Source: an uncultured Eubacteriales bacterium (GTDB lineage Bacteria; Bacillota; Clostridia; Oscillospirales; Oscillospiraceae). From it: 7,340 nucleotides of DNA. The position numbers and the translations under genes were made by a program. Positions 5,503 to 7,340 of the stretch are shown one piece after another. Every line of letters starts with the position of its first letter. Position 1 is the first letter of the stretch. The notes under the pieces are model-generated. The model worked only from the letters and a program-made list of their open reading frames with translations. It did not search any database and had not been told where the DNA came from. The DNA lies in the NCBI GenBank assembly GCA_958427375.1, contig CAUABY010000105.1, forward strand, positions 1 to 7,340, given 5' to 3'.

Positions 5503-7326
5503 TTACAGCGCCTCAAGCCCAAGCGCGTGCCTTGCGGCGGCGCGGCCGAACATAATTGCGCCGCAGATGGAAGTGCCGCAGGTCGGATACTCGGTGCCAT
5601 AGAAGCCGGTACCGGCAACCTCGCCCGCCGCATAGAGGCCGGGAATAGAGCTGCCGTCACTGCGCAGAACTCGTCCGGACACGTCTATTTCAAGGCCGCC
5701 AAAGGTGACGGTGACGCAGGGATGCAGACGGAGCGCTGCAAACTTCGGCCCCTCAATGGGGTGCAGGAACTCGGCGGGCTTGCCGAAGTCTTCATCGACG
5801 CCCTTTGCGATAAGCTCGCAGTAGCGGTCATAGGTCTTTTGGAGCCTGTCGGGGTCACAGCCTATTTTCTTTGCAAGCTCAGGAATGCTGTCAGCAACAG
5901 GGTCCTTGCTCTTGCCGGCTACAGCCATCTTGTAGCCGAACTTGACGCCGGAGTACGGCTCCTTGCCGGAGGTAATGTACCAGCCGCAGTTACTGCCGCT
6001 TTCACGAAGCGCGTCACCCACGGTGTACTGATAAGTCCACTCGTTAACAACTCTGTCGCCCTTGTCGTTGACAATAAGGCCGGACTCGTCGTTAATGCCG
6101 ATGCCGCAGGTAAGGCTGGTGTAAACAACCTGCACACCGGGATGGATGTAGTTTCTCGCGCCGACTTTCTCAGCCGCGATAAGGCCGTCGCCCAAGTTTC
6201 CGTGGGGGACATTGCTGAAATAGTGCGCAACCGGGTAGCGGGAGACCATTTCCTTGTTGCGGGCATAGCCGCCGGTCGCAAGGATAACGCCCTTCTTGGC
6301 GTGTATAGTCAAGATGCCGCCATTTGCCTTCTTGCACACAGCGCCGATGACAGCGCCGGTGGCCTCATCCGTGATTAGTGAGGCGAGAGCAGTGTTATAA
6401 ATGATTTCGCCGCCGAGGTCATTTTCATAGTACAGCGACATGGGAACGGATATCTCGCCGCCTTCGCCGTTGGTCTGTCCGCCGCCGCCGGGAGAGTTGT
6501 GAACGCGCCACGGCTGGAGCGATACGTGGATAGGCTCAACATCCTGCGCGGTGTAATTTGCCTTTTTCAGCGAGCCGTCCGCATTGGTCTTGGGCTTGGA
6601 GAGCTCAGGCCAAGGCTGGGCGAGAACCTCCGCCGGATCGCCCTTGATGCTGTACTTGATATTGCTGAGCCACTCAATGGTGCTGTTGAGGTGGTTTGCA
6701 ACATAGCGGGTTTTTGCGGCGGACATAAAGTCGCCGCGCCTGTCGCCGACTTCCATAAGGTAGTCATACACCATGTCAGGTGTATCATAAATGCCCTGCT
6801 TCTTCTGCCAGCGTGTGCCGGCGCCCAGAAGCTTACCGCCGCTTCTCGCGGTGGAGCCGCCGGTGACGCCCTGCTTTTCAACCACAACAACGTCCGCCCC
6901 GGCGAGCTTTGCCTCAACAGCTGCCGCCAGACCTGCCGCGCCTGCGCCGCAAATCAAAAGATCAACCGTGCGCTCTTCGTCAACGGCCTCAGGCAGTGCC
7001 GGGCCGGGAGCGTTTTTGAGCTCTTCTCTGAGCTCCTTGCTTGCGCCGGAGGCCTTAAGTGCCGCCGTTACCGCGTCAAGAATTGCTTTGCTGGTGAGGT
7101 CAGAGCCGTCAACCACAGGGATGTTGAGAGACTGGTATTCAACAATAAGCCCAGGATAGGTCTCAACAGGGGTGGTGTTAAGCCCCCAGCCAATGCCGCG
7201 CATCTCATGGTGCTCGGTTATTTTGACAGCTTCAATCCGTTCAGCGCTCAATGTGACCTGAACCGTGAGCTTGCCGTTGTAGCCGCGCGCCTGACCTTCG
7301 TAAGTGCCTTCGTTAAATCTTGCCAT
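5503..7326 (-). CDS. FAD-dependent oxidoreductase with N-terminal FMN-bind domain (FAD_binding_2 family), substrate unknown
   Basis: This is a 607-residue flavoprotein of the fumarate reductase/urocanate reductase/ketosteroid dehydrogenase superfamily. Residues about 5-92 form an FMN_bind domain. Residues 121-151 hold the FAD-binding Rossmann fold (VDLLICGAGAAG, with Glu150 closing the second strand), followed by GGSTARSGG at 156-164. The second FAD contact ATGG is at 350-353, GDG at 379-381, and the C-terminal FAD site IPGLYAAGEV at 561-570. There is no signal peptide or haem motif, so it should be cytoplasmic, unlike periplasmic Fcc3 or UrdA. Two features are odd. The FMN-attachment motif, normally SGAT before TSKA, reads DGSD (73-76). 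The fumarate reductase substrate residues near the C-terminus are replaced: LHPCVTVTFGG instead of an HH-containing segment, and EYPTCG instead of NRLGG. The YPxxG is reminiscent of 3-ketosteroid dehydrogenases. The ATG at 7326 has AAAGGA 8 bases upstream. Database labels such as fumarate reductase flavoprotein subunit would overstate what is known. Confidence 0.9.
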   Translation of the reverse strand: MARFNEGTYEGQARGYNGKLTVQVTLSAERIEAVKITEHHEMRGIGWGLNTTPVETYPGLIVEYQSLNIPVVDGSDLTSKAILDAVTAALKASGASKELREELKNAPGPALPEAVDEERTVDLLICGAGAAGLAAAVEAKLAGADVVVVEKQGVTGGSTARSGGKLLGAGTRWQKKQGIYDTPDMVYDYLMEVGDRRGDFMSAAKTRYVANHLNSTIEWLSNIKYSIKGDPAEVLAQPWPELSKPKTNADGSLKKANYTAQDVEPIHVSLQPWRVHNSPGGGGQTNGEGGEISVPMSLYYENDLGGEIIYNTALASLITDEATGAVIGAVCKKANGGILTIHAKKGVILATGGYARNKEMVSRYPVAHYFSNVPHGNLGDGLIAAEKVGARNYIHPGVQVVYTSLTCGIGINDESGLIVNDKGDRVVNEWTYQYTVGDALRESGSNCGWYITSGKEPYSGVKFGYKMAVAGKSKDPVADSIPELAKKIGCDPDRLQKTYDRYCELIAKGVDEDFGKPAEFLHPIEGPKFAALRLHPCVTVTFGGLEIDVSGRVLRSDGSSIPGLYAAGEVAGTGFYGTEYPTCGTSICGAIMFGRAAARHALGLEAL

Positions 7327-7340
7327 TTCGTCTATCCTTT

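Noticed and set aside
5527..6378. Plus-strand open frame of 283 codons
   Set aside because: It lies entirely opposite the FAD oxidoreductase gene, which has complete family motifs and a good ribosome-binding site. The long antisense frame is a by-product of GC-rich codon use, and its translation shows no recognisable domain.
1..7340. A new defence, mobile or RNA-based system
   Set aside because: All sizeable coding regions are assigned to known families, intergenic gaps are short and explained by terminators or promoters, and there are no repeat arrays, recombinases or structured long non-coding stretches.

Overview
The window looks like a piece of chromosome from an anaerobic, low- to mid-GC Firmicute of the class Clostridia, probably a gut-type lineage. 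This is inferred from three things: the VncRS/Vex-like two-component system plus ABC transporter cassette, the cytoplasmic FMN-bind/FAD_binding_2 oxidoreductase typical of anaerobes, and strong Shine-Dalgarno sites of the AGGAGG type before every start. Species cannot be determined from the sequence alone.

Layout. Bases 2-367 (+) hold the 3' end of a P1B-type metal ATPase-like gene whose 5' part lies outside the window. It converges on a minus-strand block, and a perfect 30-base palindrome at 378-407 lies between the two and probably terminates transcription from both sides. The minus-strand block, read right to left, is: a FAD/FMN oxidoreductase (7326-5503) with its own terminator (5423-5459); a promoter (about 5336-5364); an OmpR-family response regulator (5292-4606); a sensor histidine kinase (4597-3560); a 120-base spacer with a second likely promoter and TTGYAG-type repeats; an ABC ATPase (3439-2756); and a two-module FtsX/MacB-type permease (2759-426). 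No stretch over 300 bases lacks a gene. No tRNA, rRNA, CRISPR array, insertion sequence or attachment site was seen.

How the genes work together. The four central genes form one recognisable unit: a kinase with almost no extracellular sensor, its regulator, and an ABC exporter-like pair whose permease carries two large extracellular domains. The arrangement resembles vncRS-vex and other peptide- or antibiotic-responsive modules of Firmicutes. The likely circuit is kinase to regulator to activation of the ATPase-permease promoter, possibly with the transporter itself as the sensor; this is inference. The oxidoreductase and the P-type ATPase tail are separate transcription units.

The main points of interest are: the P-type ATPase tail has lost the GDGxNDxP hinge motif but keeps both membrane metal-site residues; the oxidoreductase lacks the threonine normally flavinylated in its FMN-bind domain and lacks the fumarate reductase substrate residues; and there is a candidate regulator-binding site before the transporter genes. 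I saw no clearly new multi-gene system.
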